Positions 51,237 to 60,228 of a DNA stretch of 64,000 nt are shown here, one piece after another. The stretch's first letter is position 1; each line of letters opens with the position of its first letter. The notes beneath the pieces were generated by a model that searched no databases, was not told the origin of the DNA, and saw nothing but the letters and a program-made list of their open reading frames with translations. The translations under genes were made by a program, and so were the position numbers. This stretch comes from a bacterium (GTDB lineage: Bacteria > Desulfobacterota > DSWW01). The DNA lies in contig JANQFG010000096.1 of NCBI GenBank assembly GCA_028277985.1, positions 1 through 64,000 of the forward strand. Direction: 5' to 3'.

Positions 51237-51674
51237 ATGGCAGTGGACGAAAAAGTATGGGGTTTCTTCCAGGAGCACCTGGGCTACACGGACGAAGAGA
51301 TGGACTTGTTCCGAAAGGACCCAAAGAACGAGGACATCCTGTCCAAGGCTCCCGAGTTGCTAAACAAGACGATCGTCGCCGAAGTGGTCCAATCCCAGGG
51401 CTGCAACAGCCAGCACAAGGTGGGAGACAAATTCACCTTTGACGGGGCTGGCAACCTCATCACCAAGCTCAACCCCGATCGAGTCTGTGTCTATGCCATG
51501 AACGCGTTCGCGTCCTGCGTCTTCGTCGCCAACGAGCTCTTCTATGCCGGGGCCGACCCGAACCAGATGAGGTTCAAGCGGGTCGGGTGCTTCGACGTTG
51601 GCGTTCGCTGTGGGGGCTGGGGCAACATTGTCATGGAACTCAGGATGGAAGACCGTCCACCACAGGCGGGCTAA
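51237..51674 (+). CDS. TIGR04076-like uncharacterised protein
   Basis: The 145 aa protein has a short helical start and a domain VAEVVQSQGCNSQHKVGDKFTF typical of TIGR04076-type proteins, then ADPNQMRFKRVGCFDVGVRC. Five Cys are present. AAGGAGGACAGCC precedes ATG. Its gene follows the sigma factor and may be in its regulon. Function unknown. Its end overlaps the convergent aminotransferase stop by 4 nt. Confidence 0.7.
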   Translation: MAVDEKVWGFFQEHLGYTDEEMDLFRKDPKNEDILSKAPELLNKTIVAEVVQSQGCNSQHKVGDKFTFDGAGNLITKLNPDRVCVYAMNAFASCVFVANELFYAGADPNQMRFKRVGCFDVGVRCGGWGNIVMELRMEDRPPQAG

Positions 51675-52777
51675 TCCGCTACCGGTACCATCCATCCGTG
51701 AGGGTCCGGGCGCTCGCCGTATTGAATGCCTGTGATCTCGTCGAACAGCCGCTGCGCGAGCTCTCCCACTGCCCCCTGGTTCACCGTGTAGTCCGTGCCC
51801 TGGTACCCGATCTGGCCGACAGGGGAGATCACGGCTGCGGTTCCCGAAGCGAAGATCTCACCCAGGGTGCCCTTTCCGATCGATTCGATCACTTCCTCGA
51901 TCGAGATCGGGCGCTCCTCCACGGGGATGTCCCAGTTGCCGGCCAGTTCGATCACGGTTCTCCGGGTCACTCCGGGCAGGATGCTGCCTTTCAAAGGCGG
52001 AGTGACGAGCACACCGTTCAGGTAGAAGAATATATTGCTCGTCCCGACCTCCTCCACGTAGGAGCGGCTGCATGCATCCAGCCAGAGAACCTGGGTGTAA
52101 CCCTGCTCGTAGGCCTCCTCGGCGGCCATGAGGCTTGCGGCATAGTTCCCGGGAGTCTTGACCTCACCAATCCCCCCACGAACGGCCCGAACATAGCGAT
52201 CCGTCACCAGGATTTTGGTCGGATTGAAGCCTTCCGCATAGTAGGGTCCCACAGGACCGGTGAGGACGAAGAAGGAGTATTCATCCGAAACCTTGACCCC
52301 CAGGGCCGCCTCAGTGGCGAGGATCACCGGACGGATATACAGCGAGGCCCCTCTCTTCTTCGGCACCCAGTCGCTGTCGATCCTCACGAGGGCTCTGAGG
52401 GCCTCCAGGGTAGACTCCACATCCACGCCGGGCATACACAGCCTTGCTGACGACCGGTTCATCCGCTCCAAATACTCTCTCGGGCGGAAGAGCCGAACCG
52501 CACCCTCCCCGCTTCGAAAGGCCTTCAGGCCATCAAAGATCTGTTGGCCGTAGTGCAGGGCCAGGGAGGCCGGATCAAGGGAAAGAGAACCGTACGGCTC
52601 GATCCTTACCCGGTGCCATCCCTCCCCCTTTTGGTAATCCATGTGCAACATGTGGTCGGAAAAGAAGATACCGAAGCCGAGCTTGTCCTCATCCGGCGGC
52701 TTGGGGCGCCGGTTGGGCAGTTCCACTTCGGTGATTTCGATCTCTAGGGCCGGTTTTTCATCTCGGGACGTTGGCAT
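51671..52777 (-). CDS. ilvE: Branched-chain amino acid aminotransferase
   Basis: The protein is about 368 aa from MPTSRDEKPALEIEITEVEL; an ATG at 52789 is equally possible. This class IV PLP enzyme has LALHYGQQIFDGLKAFR, GVKTPG-like GEVKTPGNYAASLMAAEEAY (PLP lysine in the preceding region), VEEVGTSNIFFYLNG and GTLGEIFASGTAAVISPVG. These are IlvE-type II features. It catalyses the final step of Leu, Ile and Val synthesis. Its start overlaps the end of the MBL-fold gene, so the two are probably co-transcribed. Confidence 0.9.
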   Translation of the reverse strand: MPTSRDEKPALEIEITEVELPNRRPKPPDEDKLGFGIFFSDHMLHMDYQKGEGWHRVRIEPYGSLSLDPASLALHYGQQIFDGLKAFRSGEGAVRLFRPREYLERMNRSSARLCMPGVDVESTLEALRALVRIDSDWVPKKRGASLYIRPVILATEAALGVKVSDEYSFFVLTGPVGPYYAEGFNPTKILVTDRYVRAVRGGIGEVKTPGNYAASLMAAEEAYEQGYTQVLWLDACSRSYVEEVGTSNIFFYLNGVLVTPPLKGSILPGVTRRTVIELAGNWDIPVEERPISIEEVIESIGKGTLGEIFASGTAAVISPVGQIGYQGTDYTVNQGAVGELAQRLFDEITGIQYGERPDPHGWMVPVAD

Positions 52778-53681
52778 AGTAAATTCCATCCTCGATTCGC
52801 ACAATGTTTCGCTCAAGCAGGTCTTCCATCACGGCTTCGTACCTATTTCTATACCTACCTTGAAAATATCGGTCAACTACTGCAGGGTACCAATGGGTTT
52901 TCGACAGATAGTCGAAAAGCCCGTCGGTTCGGCACCCCCTCTTCATCAAGAGTACGAAGATCAGGATCTTTTTCAGGTGGTCGTTGCCCAGCCTGACCGG
53001 GTCGTCTGACAGGAATTCGAGCTTTTCCCTGCACCTTCTGATCGCCTCTGCCGGCTCTTCGATGACCCCGCCGTGACCCGGATAGATCCTGTCTATGTCC
53101 ATCTCGGCGATCCTCTCGAGGGACTCCACGGCCACGGAGGGTGCGTCCGAACCCTCCACGATGGTGTTCAGCAGGCCTAGATCTCCATCCCAGAGAGCGT
53201 CCGAGGAGATGAGAAAACGATCCTCGGGGCAGTACAGCGACACGCCCCCCCGCGAATGGCCCGGCGTATGGACGACACGGAGCTCCCGGCCGTCGAGCCG
53301 CAGCCTTTCCCCGTCTTCAAGTGCTCGGTGGACCGGAAAGAACTCGGCCTCCTGGTCGTAGAACTCATACCAGGTTTCCCACCCGTCCCTCGCATCGATG
53401 AAGCCCTTCTCGATGGGATGTATGGCGATCTCGCAATCGGAAAGGTCGAATATCCGCCTGTTCCCTCCTGTGTGGTCGCAATGACAATGGGTATTCACAA
53501 TCAGGTCGACCTCTGCCAGCTCGAGCCCGGTTGACTCGATTCGAGTGCGGGTCTCCTCGAAGTCAGTCACATAGCCTGTGTCGATCAGGACGTTCTGTTC
53601 CCCCTTGAAAACGAAATGGTTCCCATTCAGCCAGCCACGCTGGACAAAGAAAAGGTTTTCCCAGACTTCCAAGGCATTCAT
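52758..53681 (-). CDS. Metallo-beta-lactamase-fold hydrolase
   Basis: The protein is 307 aa from ATG 53681; the ORF track used an upstream TTG. The metal site NTHCHCDHTGG is the canonical HxHxDH, where the second residue is Cys. Later HTPGHSRGG and IYPGHGG give the remaining ligands. It belongs to the glyoxalase II-like/MBL hydrolase group. The substrate is unknown. Its stop lies 20 bp inside the start region of ilvE. Confidence 0.87.
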   Translation of the reverse strand: MNALEVWENLFFVQRGWLNGNHFVFKGEQNVLIDTGYVTDFEETRTRIESTGLELAEVDLIVNTHCHCDHTGGNRRIFDLSDCEIAIHPIEKGFIDARDGWETWYEFYDQEAEFFPVHRALEDGERLRLDGRELRVVHTPGHSRGGVSLYCPEDRFLISSDALWDGDLGLLNTIVEGSDAPSVAVESLERIAEMDIDRIYPGHGGVIEEPAEAIRRCREKLEFLSDDPVRLGNDHLKKILIFVLLMKRGCRTDGLFDYLSKTHWYPAVVDRYFQGRYRNRYEAVMEDLLERNIVRIEDGIYYANVPR

Positions 53682-54071
53682 GGCCAAAAAGCCTTTCCCA
53701 GTTCAAATGTTGGCGCACTTCTCCCCATCGGGCGATTTCCAGGTCTCTGAACGGAGCTGAAAATCTGCCCGGCGATTCGTTCAGCGAATGACGATGACGG
53801 GGCGTACGGAGATCCTTGCAGGCAGACATGCCCGCCGTGTGGAGGCTGCGAGGTCCCTTTCAGGGCTTGCAGGAATTGATTTCGAGGATCGGAAGTGCAT
53901 TGCCGTTCTGCCTGAATGATACAAGTAGAGATTTCGAGTATAGAGAGCGAAAACACCCAAGTCAAGGCTCGCAGCAGCGTGTTGACAGGCCCATACGACC
54001 CACCTATTCTACTCTCCCACAGCTACGTCTTCTCTTCCACGGTCCGATCCGATCAACGGAGGCGACTCGAC
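53682..54071. other. Intergenic stretch with divergent promoter region, no gene
   Basis: This 390 bp separates the divergent MBL-fold and epimerase genes. It holds the sigma70-type promoter listed separately. No other gene or repeat is convincing. Confidence 0.5.
53982..54010 (+). promoter_or_regulatory. Sigma70-type promoter for the epimerase gene
   Basis: TTGACA (53982-53987), 17-bp spacer, TATTCT (54005-54010). The start would be near 54017, 55 nt before the ATG. Confidence 0.6.
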
Positions 54072-55076
54072 ATGTCGAATCAAAGGGTCCTGGTAACCGG
54101 CGCGCGCGGGTTCGTCGGCGGATTTCTGTGCAAGCGGCTCCTTTCGGACGGATACACCGTCGCCGCCATGGCCACGACAGAGAAGAACACCCAGTATCTT
54201 CGGGACATGGGCATGGATGTCCGTGTTGCCGACCTCACCCGCCCCGCAACCCTGGCAGGGATTTGCGACGATATCGATATCGTGGTCCACCTGGCCGCCC
54301 GTGTGGGGTACATGGGAACCCGGGAGCAATTTTACGACCAGATCCTCGAGGCGACCCGACATCTCCTGGACGCTTCGGTCGGCAAGGTCTCCCGGTTCGT
54401 GTACGTGAGCTCCTTCTGCGCTGCGGGCGCCGGAGGCGTGGCACGCCACATGAGGGGCCACAAGGAAGTCGATCCGGAGAAGCACACGGGAATCCACTAC
54501 GGAGATGCGAAGTACGACACAGAGAAGCTCGTTTTCGACTACCATCGGGACAAGGGGCTGGTATCGACGGTCGTGCGGCCCTCGAACGTGATCGGCCCGG
54601 GCAGTGTCTGGGTGGACGGCATGGCGGCCATGATGCTCGCCAGGCCCATGTTCCCCCTGATCGACGGGGGAAGACACAGCGCGAGCCTGGTCTACATCGA
54701 CAACCTGGTCGATGGCATCATGCTCGCCACCACCCGGGAGGCCGCGGTCGGGAGGACCTACCATTTCCGGGACGATTACGAAGTATCCTGGCAGACCTAC
54801 TTCTCTGATCTCGCCTCGGCGATCGGTGCAGCCCCGCGGTTCGCAAGACTGCCTTTCCCGGTTGCCTGGACCCTCGCCACGCTCTGCGATCGACTGCTTC
54901 GGCCGCTCGGCATCGAGACCGAAGTCACGCGACAGGTGATGGGTCTCACAGGACGGGACAACGACGTAGACAACACCCGAGCCAAAGAAGATCTCGGCTG
55001 GCAGACGCGTGTGCCCTACGAAGAGGCGATCCAGACGATTACGGAATACGCCAAGGGCCGATTCGCAAAATCGTAG
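54072..55076 (+). CDS. NAD-dependent epimerase/dehydratase (extended SDR)
   Basis: The protein is 334 aa from MSNQRVLVTGARGFVGGFLC; GGAGG precedes this start, so the upstream ORF part is leader. Rossmann TGARGFVGG, VVHLAARVGYMG, catalytic Ser in VYVSSFCAAGAGG and YGDAKYDTEKLV (YxxxK-like). C-terminal features resemble 3-beta-hydroxysteroid dehydrogenase/isomerase-like proteins or NAD-sugar epimerases. The substrate cannot be assigned. It has its own sigma70-type promoter. Confidence 0.87.
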   Translation: MSNQRVLVTGARGFVGGFLCKRLLSDGYTVAAMATTEKNTQYLRDMGMDVRVADLTRPATLAGICDDIDIVVHLAARVGYMGTREQFYDQILEATRHLLDASVGKVSRFVYVSSFCAAGAGGVARHMRGHKEVDPEKHTGIHYGDAKYDTEKLVFDYHRDKGLVSTVVRPSNVIGPGSVWVDGMAAMMLARPMFPLIDGGRHSASLVYIDNLVDGIMLATTREAAVGRTYHFRDDYEVSWQTYFSDLASAIGAAPRFARLPFPVAWTLATLCDRLLRPLGIETEVTRQVMGLTGRDNDVDNTRAKEDLGWQTRVPYEEAIQTITEYAKGRFAKS

Positions 55077-55087
55077 AGGGTGTCTGG

Positions 55088-56455
55088 CTACGGCCAGGTC
55101 TTCTTCCGCCCTTCCCTTCTCTCGACCGCTTCCGGGACGAGCTCGGGCCGTACACTGTCAGGCAGATGGATGAAGGCGAGACCGTCTGCCAGGACGAGCT
55201 CGGGGAATCCACCCTCCCGTGCCTGATCGTACACACCGCCCATCGGCTCTTCGATCGTATGCGTCAATCCGGGACAGGTGGGCATCTTGATCACCTTCTT
55301 GGCCGCATTCACCTTGTCCATGTACCCTTCGAACTGGTGGCTCGAGGCACACGCACACGTACCTACGAGATACACCTCATCCAGATCCTCCAGCTTGTCG
55401 GCAATGAACACCCTGGCTCCGGCAACCACGGCGTATTTCTTTTCCGGATCCACGACCGCAGGAAGGGCAACCGCCGGCCATACGCAGGCCTGACACGTAC
55501 CACCGTAGTATTCCGACACATTCGGATATCGGGATACGTAGTACATCAGACATCGCTCAAAGGGGTGTTTCACATCCTCGACCCTGGCTCCGACCACATC
55601 GATTTCGTCCGGTTCGCCCGTGCCGAGATCGTCCTTCATGCCGATTTGCACCTGGGCTGATTCGAGGGCGTGATACCCCATGATCATGTTTCCGATTGCC
55701 TCCGCTGCGATCGGGTCTTCCGAGGCAATGATCACACCGGGCTCACAGACCGGGCCCGCATGGGTCGCGCCCTCGACTCCCCATATTCCGTCGATCAGGG
55801 TCAACCGGTGCTGATGCTCGATGATCTTGAAGATGTCATTGCAGGCCCATGCCATGTCCATGGGTGTCCGATGATACGGGTGCCGATCGTCCGGTCTCAG
55901 CAGGCCGAGCATGTTCTTGATCGACAGGGTCGTCAGCGTGACGAAGTTGTTCTTCATCTTCGGCAGGTTGATGATCACATCCGCGTCCAGGACCGGCTTC
56001 GGGATGGAGGCGGTCTTCATGACCCTTGGATTCGGGACTCGAGCCTCCACGAATTCGCACGTGCCCAGGTCCACCACCTGCTCTGCCCCTGCGTCCAGCG
56101 CCGCCTGCCGGACCTGGGTTGCCTCGAACACAAGCTCCATCGGAAAATGCCACGCACACGATTCGCCCACCCACACCCGGCCACCGTCCTGCTTCGCCCG
56201 TTTCACCACAGCGGCCACCACGGCCGGATGGGTCGTCTCCCCGTCCTCGGGCGGGGTCGGAAGACAGAGGTTCGGCTTTACCAGCACGTTTTCTCCGGCC
56301 TGGCATAGGCGCTCGATTCCGAGAAGGTCCAGGGCCTCGTCGATCATTCGTTCGGCTTCTGCGTACTCCTTCCCGCATGTGATCGCCACCCGGCTCTTCG
56401 TCTCCCTCCGGGGTCGCTGCAGAAAACTCATCCGATGGGCCTGAGATGGAGTCAT
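55088..56455 (-). CDS. DUF362 domain protein
   Basis: The protein is 455 aa from MTPSQAHRMSFLQRPRRETK; GAGGAGATCGAAG precedes ATG, so the longer ORF start is rejected. DUF362 motifs are visible: KPNLCLP, GRVWVGESCAW, DADVIINLPKMKNNFVTLTTLSIKNMLGLL and a final CPGLTHTIEEPMG. DUF362 proteins are redox or iron-sulfur-associated proteins of unknown reaction. Cys are spread through the C-terminus (CQACVWP; GTCACASSHQFEG). No ferredoxin domain is fused. Confidence 0.85.
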   Translation of the reverse strand: MTPSQAHRMSFLQRPRRETKSRVAITCGKEYAEAERMIDEALDLLGIERLCQAGENVLVKPNLCLPTPPEDGETTHPAVVAAVVKRAKQDGGRVWVGESCAWHFPMELVFEATQVRQAALDAGAEQVVDLGTCEFVEARVPNPRVMKTASIPKPVLDADVIINLPKMKNNFVTLTTLSIKNMLGLLRPDDRHPYHRTPMDMAWACNDIFKIIEHQHRLTLIDGIWGVEGATHAGPVCEPGVIIASEDPIAAEAIGNMIMGYHALESAQVQIGMKDDLGTGEPDEIDVVGARVEDVKHPFERCLMYYVSRYPNVSEYYGGTCQACVWPAVALPAVVDPEKKYAVVAGARVFIADKLEDLDEVYLVGTCACASSHQFEGYMDKVNAAKKVIKMPTCPGLTHTIEEPMGGVYDQAREGGFPELVLADGLAFIHLPDSVRPELVPEAVERREGRKKTWP

Positions 56456-56736
56456 CTTCGATCTCCTCAAGTTCGTGTCGAAACGCTCTCGAATGCCTGC
56501 CTCGCCATCATTGTACTCTTCCGTCCCGCGATGGGCCAGCCCGAACATTTCATGAACAATGGCGAGAGGTCTAGAGAATACTTTGCAGGATGCGGCATAT
56601 GCAGCAAACTCGACTCGTGAAATATCCGGACTGAGGTGCCGGCGTTTGCCGGACCGCATCATGGAATCACGCAAAGAGACAAGCGAAAGACAAGAGGACG
56701 AACCGGATTCTGAGGTCCGTGGCAGGCTGGTTCAGG

Positions 56737-56976
56737 CTACATTCCGTGTCGCCTGTAGAGCTCTTTTCGAACCGGGCACGTGCAGTAGGCGCCATTTCCG
56801 AAGAAGCGCATGCAGCGACAAGAAGGCAGGGGCTTGGCCGTGATGAAAAGGAGGTCCGCAATCGGTTTTTCCACCTGACAGAGAGGAAAGCCTTCCTGTC
56901 CCTTGAGACAGGCCATATCCTTCTCACATTCGACAGGTGCTTTGACCGATTTCTCTTCCTGTTCGGTATGCGGCAT
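56737..56976 (-). CDS. Small Cys-rich protein
   Basis: The protein is 79 aa from MPHTEQEEKSVKAPVECEKD; AAGGAGG lies ideally ahead of this ATG. Seven cysteines (17, 23, 33, 53, 55, 65, 67), including CRC and CTC, suggest a metal or iron-sulfur site. PLCQVEKPIADLLFITAKPL lies between. I recognise no family. The protein is soluble and stands between the DUF362 and YprB-like genes on the same strand. Confidence 0.7.
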   Translation of the reverse strand: MPHTEQEEKSVKAPVECEKDMACLKGQEGFPLCQVEKPIADLLFITAKPLPSCRCMRFFGNGAYCTCPVRKELYRRHGM

Positions 56977-57115
56977 CGAATTCCTCCTTCTCGAAGAATC
57001 ACCCGATACCTTACTGATCGGTAATTGTCCGAAAAACTTGATCTTTTGACGTTTTTTGCCGTCACACCGGCCGTGGAGGGACCTCAGGTCCGGTCGGATG
57101 AGGAGTGGCCCTCGT

Positions 57116-57967
57116 TCAGGACCAGGGCCCCTGCGCAAAGATCCGATCCTTGAGTCTCCGGATCGTCCGCATATCGGGCGTATAGGGGATTGTCGGCCGG
57201 ACAGGAAGGTCGATTCGAAGGTCCCGGCCGAAGGGAGTCTCCTGCGCCTTCATGTTGTAGGCGTGCACCATGAGCGTCTCGAGGTTGACCACATCCTCGA
57301 TGTTATAAGCAAGGAGTGTCTCCAGGGCTTTCTCGTTGCCGTGCCGGCTATAGTCTTCCCAGAGAAGTACGGCAAAGAATCCGTCTACACCGGTCAGGTC
57401 CGCTCGATCGATTCCGAGCTGGACTTCACACCCCTTCAGCCCGCCCGAGTACCCCAGGCTCTTCAAGACATATCGCAGATCGATCTGAACATGCCGGAGT
57501 CGGGTCCGGAAGTACCACTGGATAAAGGGTATGTCGAAGCACTTCCCGTTGTACGTGACGAGGATCTTGTAGTTCTCGATCTCCTCCTCGAAATCGTCCA
57601 GATTCTGCCCCTGCACAAACGTCTTGATCTCCCTTCCATCGTAAAGCGCGATACTCGTGATCGAATGATCCCACGGTTCCAGCCCCGTGGTCTCAATGTC
57701 CAGGTACGCTACGTCTTTTCGGAATTCTGGAAAGATCCGCCAGTGGAGATGGGCGGGAAGTAGGCCTGCGAAGTATCCAGGGTTCTGTTCCTGTTGCTGG
57801 ATTCTCGACTCTGTAATGTACCTTTCGATCAGCTCTCTTCGTTTCACTGATAAACGTGAGGAGCCGAGATCCGAGGCGTTGTCCCAGGACTCGATCCCGT
57901 GGTCCCACAGCTTCTGTTCAGTGATCACGCCGATTCCGGGAATATGGCAGAAGGTATGCCGTAACAT
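57116..57967 (-). CDS. YprB-like ribonuclease H-fold exonuclease
   Basis: This 283 aa protein combines an N-terminal helix-hairpin-helix-like segment (LRHTFCHIPGIGVITEQKLW) with a DEDD-type exonuclease domain: VAYLDIETTGLEPWD, VTYNGKCFDIPFI and AYNIEDVVNLETLM. This is the arrangement of the YprB/ribonuclease_H_2 family, of probable nucleic-acid processing function. No partner helicase is nearby. Confidence 0.82.
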   Translation of the reverse strand: MLRHTFCHIPGIGVITEQKLWDHGIESWDNASDLGSSRLSVKRRELIERYITESRIQQQEQNPGYFAGLLPAHLHWRIFPEFRKDVAYLDIETTGLEPWDHSITSIALYDGREIKTFVQGQNLDDFEEEIENYKILVTYNGKCFDIPFIQWYFRTRLRHVQIDLRYVLKSLGYSGGLKGCEVQLGIDRADLTGVDGFFAVLLWEDYSRHGNEKALETLLAYNIEDVVNLETLMVHAYNMKAQETPFGRDLRIDLPVRPTIPYTPDMRTIRRLKDRIFAQGPWS

Positions 57968-58091
57968 CGTACTACTTTCAGGCCGTTACACCACACTATG
58001 ACCGAAAATACACCGTTGCACTCTTTGTGACCATCTCCTCCAGGCCAAGCATAACATACTCAGACAACATGTCTATTTCTACATGGGATAT

Positions 58092-58245
58092 GGAAACCCA
58101 GAGATTTCAGACTTTCAACCTGACATTAATGCCGGAACGGGGTGGACTGGGAGCATGACTACTGCGTAGTAATCTTGAAAACCCGAAAATTCAAACTTTC
58201 GACCAGACATTGATGCAAGAAAGGGGCGGTCTGGAGGTATGGCTA
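58092..58245. repeat. Two imperfect direct repeats of about 70 bp
   Basis: Copy 1 contains CAGACTTTCAACCTGACATT and ends GGAGCATGACTA; copy 2 contains CAAACTTTCGACCAGACATT and ends GGAGGTATGGCTA. The copies are 85 bp apart start to start. They may be a remnant of mobile or regulatory DNA. Confidence 0.55.
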
Positions 58246-58372
58246 ACTGTGTCTTCTATTCATTTCTCTAGGTTAATACAGAAATGAAACCCTTCTTGAT
58301 AGAGCGGTCTGCTTAATGCCCCTCCTTTTTCGGGGAGTGGTCTTTTTATGAACATGCCCAGACGAATTCTTA

Positions 58373-58401
58373 TTGACATAACGATATTTCTTCTCTAGAT
58401 T
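58373..58401 (+). promoter_or_regulatory. Sigma70-type promoter for the repeat protein gene
   Basis: TTGACA (58373-58378), 17-bp spacer, TAGATT (58396-58401). The start would be near 58408, about 19 nt before the ATG. Confidence 0.6.
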
Positions 58402-58426
58402 GTAAGTCTAAATAAAGAGGGCTGCT

Positions 58427-59989
58427 ATGAAGTATCGTATGCCTTTATGGGTTTTTCGTGTCTTGATCTTCTTGGGTTTCTTTCTGGGGGTAGCTTCGGT
58501 TTCTTACTCGGAATACACTGTAATCCAGATTACAGATAACGACTATCAGGATCTTTTCGGTGATTTAGTGCATCTTGCGATTACTCAGATTCCCAGAGTG
58601 ATAAGCGACAATGGAGAGGTTGTGTGGACTGCAAATGGAGTCACGGGCTCCAATATCTTCTTCTGGGACGGCCAGTTCCCACCTGAAGACCATATAACCC
58701 AGATTTCAGGTTCAGGTAATGCTCACTGCAATATTGGCCCGTCGATCAACAATCATGGGCAGGTGGTATGGGGGGGTGGCGACCCCTACCCTGAAGGCCT
58801 GCTTGACGAGATCTTCTTTTGGGACGGCCAGTTCCCACCTGAAGATCACATAACCCAGATTACGAATGACTCTGTTCGAGATGAAGAGCCCCATATAAGC
58901 AATAATGGCTATGTAGTCTGGCGAAGATACGACAGCGACAATGTTTACGTATACGATGGGATTACCAGAACGCAGCTTTCGCTCACTCACGGCTGGTTTT
59001 ACCGAATCAACGACAACGGGCAGGTGGTATGGCAGGAAAATCGTTGGGGCCTGGGAGCAGAAATCTTCTTTTGGGACGGCCAGTTCCCACCTGAAGATCA
59101 TACAACCCAGATTACGAATAATTCTAACCTCGCCGGTCCACCCCAAATCAACGATAGCGGGCAGATTGTATGGGTCGAAAACACCGGGGCAGGAACCACT
59201 CTTTTCTTTTGGGATGGCCAGTTCCCACCTGAAGACCATATAACCCAGATTACGAATGGTACTTATGACGAATTTGCGCCGCAGATCAACAATAACGGGC
59301 AGGTGGTATGGAACGGTGGTGAATCATACCACGAAATCTTCTTCTGGGATGGCCAGTTCCCACCTGAAGATCACATAACCCAGATTCCACACGATTCTCT
59401 TCTTGCTTATCACGGGCCTCAGATGAACGACGACGGACACGTAGTCTGGACCGGAACGGACTCTTCACGTATAATTTCCAACATCTTCATTTATGATGGC
59501 ATCACCACAAATCAGCTTACCAACAACTCTTATGACCACTTCTTTCCCCAGATAAACGATAAAGGTCATGTGGTCTGGTTTGGAGATGACGGCACAGACT
59601 GGGAGATCTTCATTGCAGTTCCAGATGCTTCTTGCATAGACAACGATTCAGATGGTTATGGAAATCCTGCCCATGCCGAATGCCCACATCCTGAACTTGA
59701 CTGCAACAACTCAAATCCACATATTTACCCGACTAATTCCAATACGTACTGTGATTGTGCGGAACCATACCCACAAGGAGTTTCAGAGATCTGTGAGGAT
59801 GGAATCGACAATAACTGCGACGGGTTAGTCGATAACTGCGGAGGCTCCTGCGTTGGGTCGCTTGTAGAAGCTTCGACTTATGACCCGAGTCCGGCCATTG
59901 AATCTTCAGATTTGGCGAAGCACCTGGCCTACATCCTTCTTCAGTTGGGTGCTGTCATCGGGTTGATGATCTGGTGCAGGAGGAGGTAG
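58427..59989 (+). CDS. Secreted repeat protein with MopE-like metal-binding motif and C-terminal anchor
   Basis: The 520 aa protein has a signal peptide (MKYRMPLWVFRVLIFLGFFL...), then at least five copies of IFFWDGQFPPEDHITQI plus degenerate copies (VYVYDGITRTQLS, IFIYDGITTNQLT), likely blades of a beta-propeller. The C-terminal part has DNDSDGYGNPAHAECPHPEL and ICEDGIDNNCDGLVDNCGG, the MopE-type Ca/Cu-binding motif. It ends with a hydrophobic segment and RRR, resembling a sorting or anchoring tail. The DNA repeats are nearly identical and the gene is A/T-richer than its neighbours, suggesting recent acquisition or expansion. Function unknown. Confidence 0.75.
   Translation: MKYRMPLWVFRVLIFLGFFLGVASVSYSEYTVIQITDNDYQDLFGDLVHLAITQIPRVISDNGEVVWTANGVTGSNIFFWDGQFPPEDHITQISGSGNAHCNIGPSINNHGQVVWGGGDPYPEGLLDEIFFWDGQFPPEDHITQITNDSVRDEEPHISNNGYVVWRRYDSDNVYVYDGITRTQLSLTHGWFYRINDNGQVVWQENRWGLGAEIFFWDGQFPPEDHTTQITNNSNLAGPPQINDSGQIVWVENTGAGTTLFFWDGQFPPEDHITQITNGTYDEFAPQINNNGQVVWNGGESYHEIFFWDGQFPPEDHITQIPHDSLLAYHGPQMNDDGHVVWTGTDSSRIISNIFIYDGITTNQLTNNSYDHFFPQINDKGHVVWFGDDGTDWEIFIAVPDASCIDNDSDGYGNPAHAECPHPELDCNNSNPHIYPTNSNTYCDCAEPYPQGVSEICEDGIDNNCDGLVDNCGGSCVGSLVEASTYDPSPAIESSDLAKHLAYILLQLGAVIGLMIWCRRR
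58655..59390 (+). repeat. Intragenic repeats, five near-identical copies
   Basis: The segment TTCTTCTGGGACGGCCAGTT and its continuation through CCCACCTGAAGA recurs five times at intervals of about 110-240 bp, with only single-base differences. It encodes IFFWDGQFPPEDH. The conservation at DNA level implies recent duplication or gene conversion. Confidence 0.75.
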
Positions 59990-60228
59990 GATTTAGCTCG
60001 ATTCTGGCTACGAGATGGGACCGCTATCGCCTTGGGTGTCGTCCTCTTCCTACAATTCACGGAATACCTGGACTTCAAGATGTACCGCATGTATGAAGCG
60101 GGGGCCAAGGCTCTTCCGTTGACGAATAGCAATCGAAATGTTGAAAGAAAGCCAGCCCCAGGGATTGTAGATTGTACGCACCTATACGTGCAATCGCTTT
60201 TCAGAATTGTAGATGTCACATATCCTCA

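Larger units (their letters stand above)
57968..58426. other. Intergenic stretch with tandem imperfect repeats, A/T-richer
   Basis: This 459 bp carries two imperfect copies of about 70 bp (58092-58161 and 58177-58245), a C/G stem followed by T-rich sequence (CCCC...GGGG then TCTTTTT, near 58315-58349) and a sigma70-type promoter at 58373. No gene is seen. Base composition is clearly more A/T-rich than the preceding genes. Confidence 0.55.

Noticed and set aside
58655-59390. CRISPR-like spaced repeats
   Set aside because: The repeats are in frame inside an ORF, encode the same peptide and have irregular, coding spacers.
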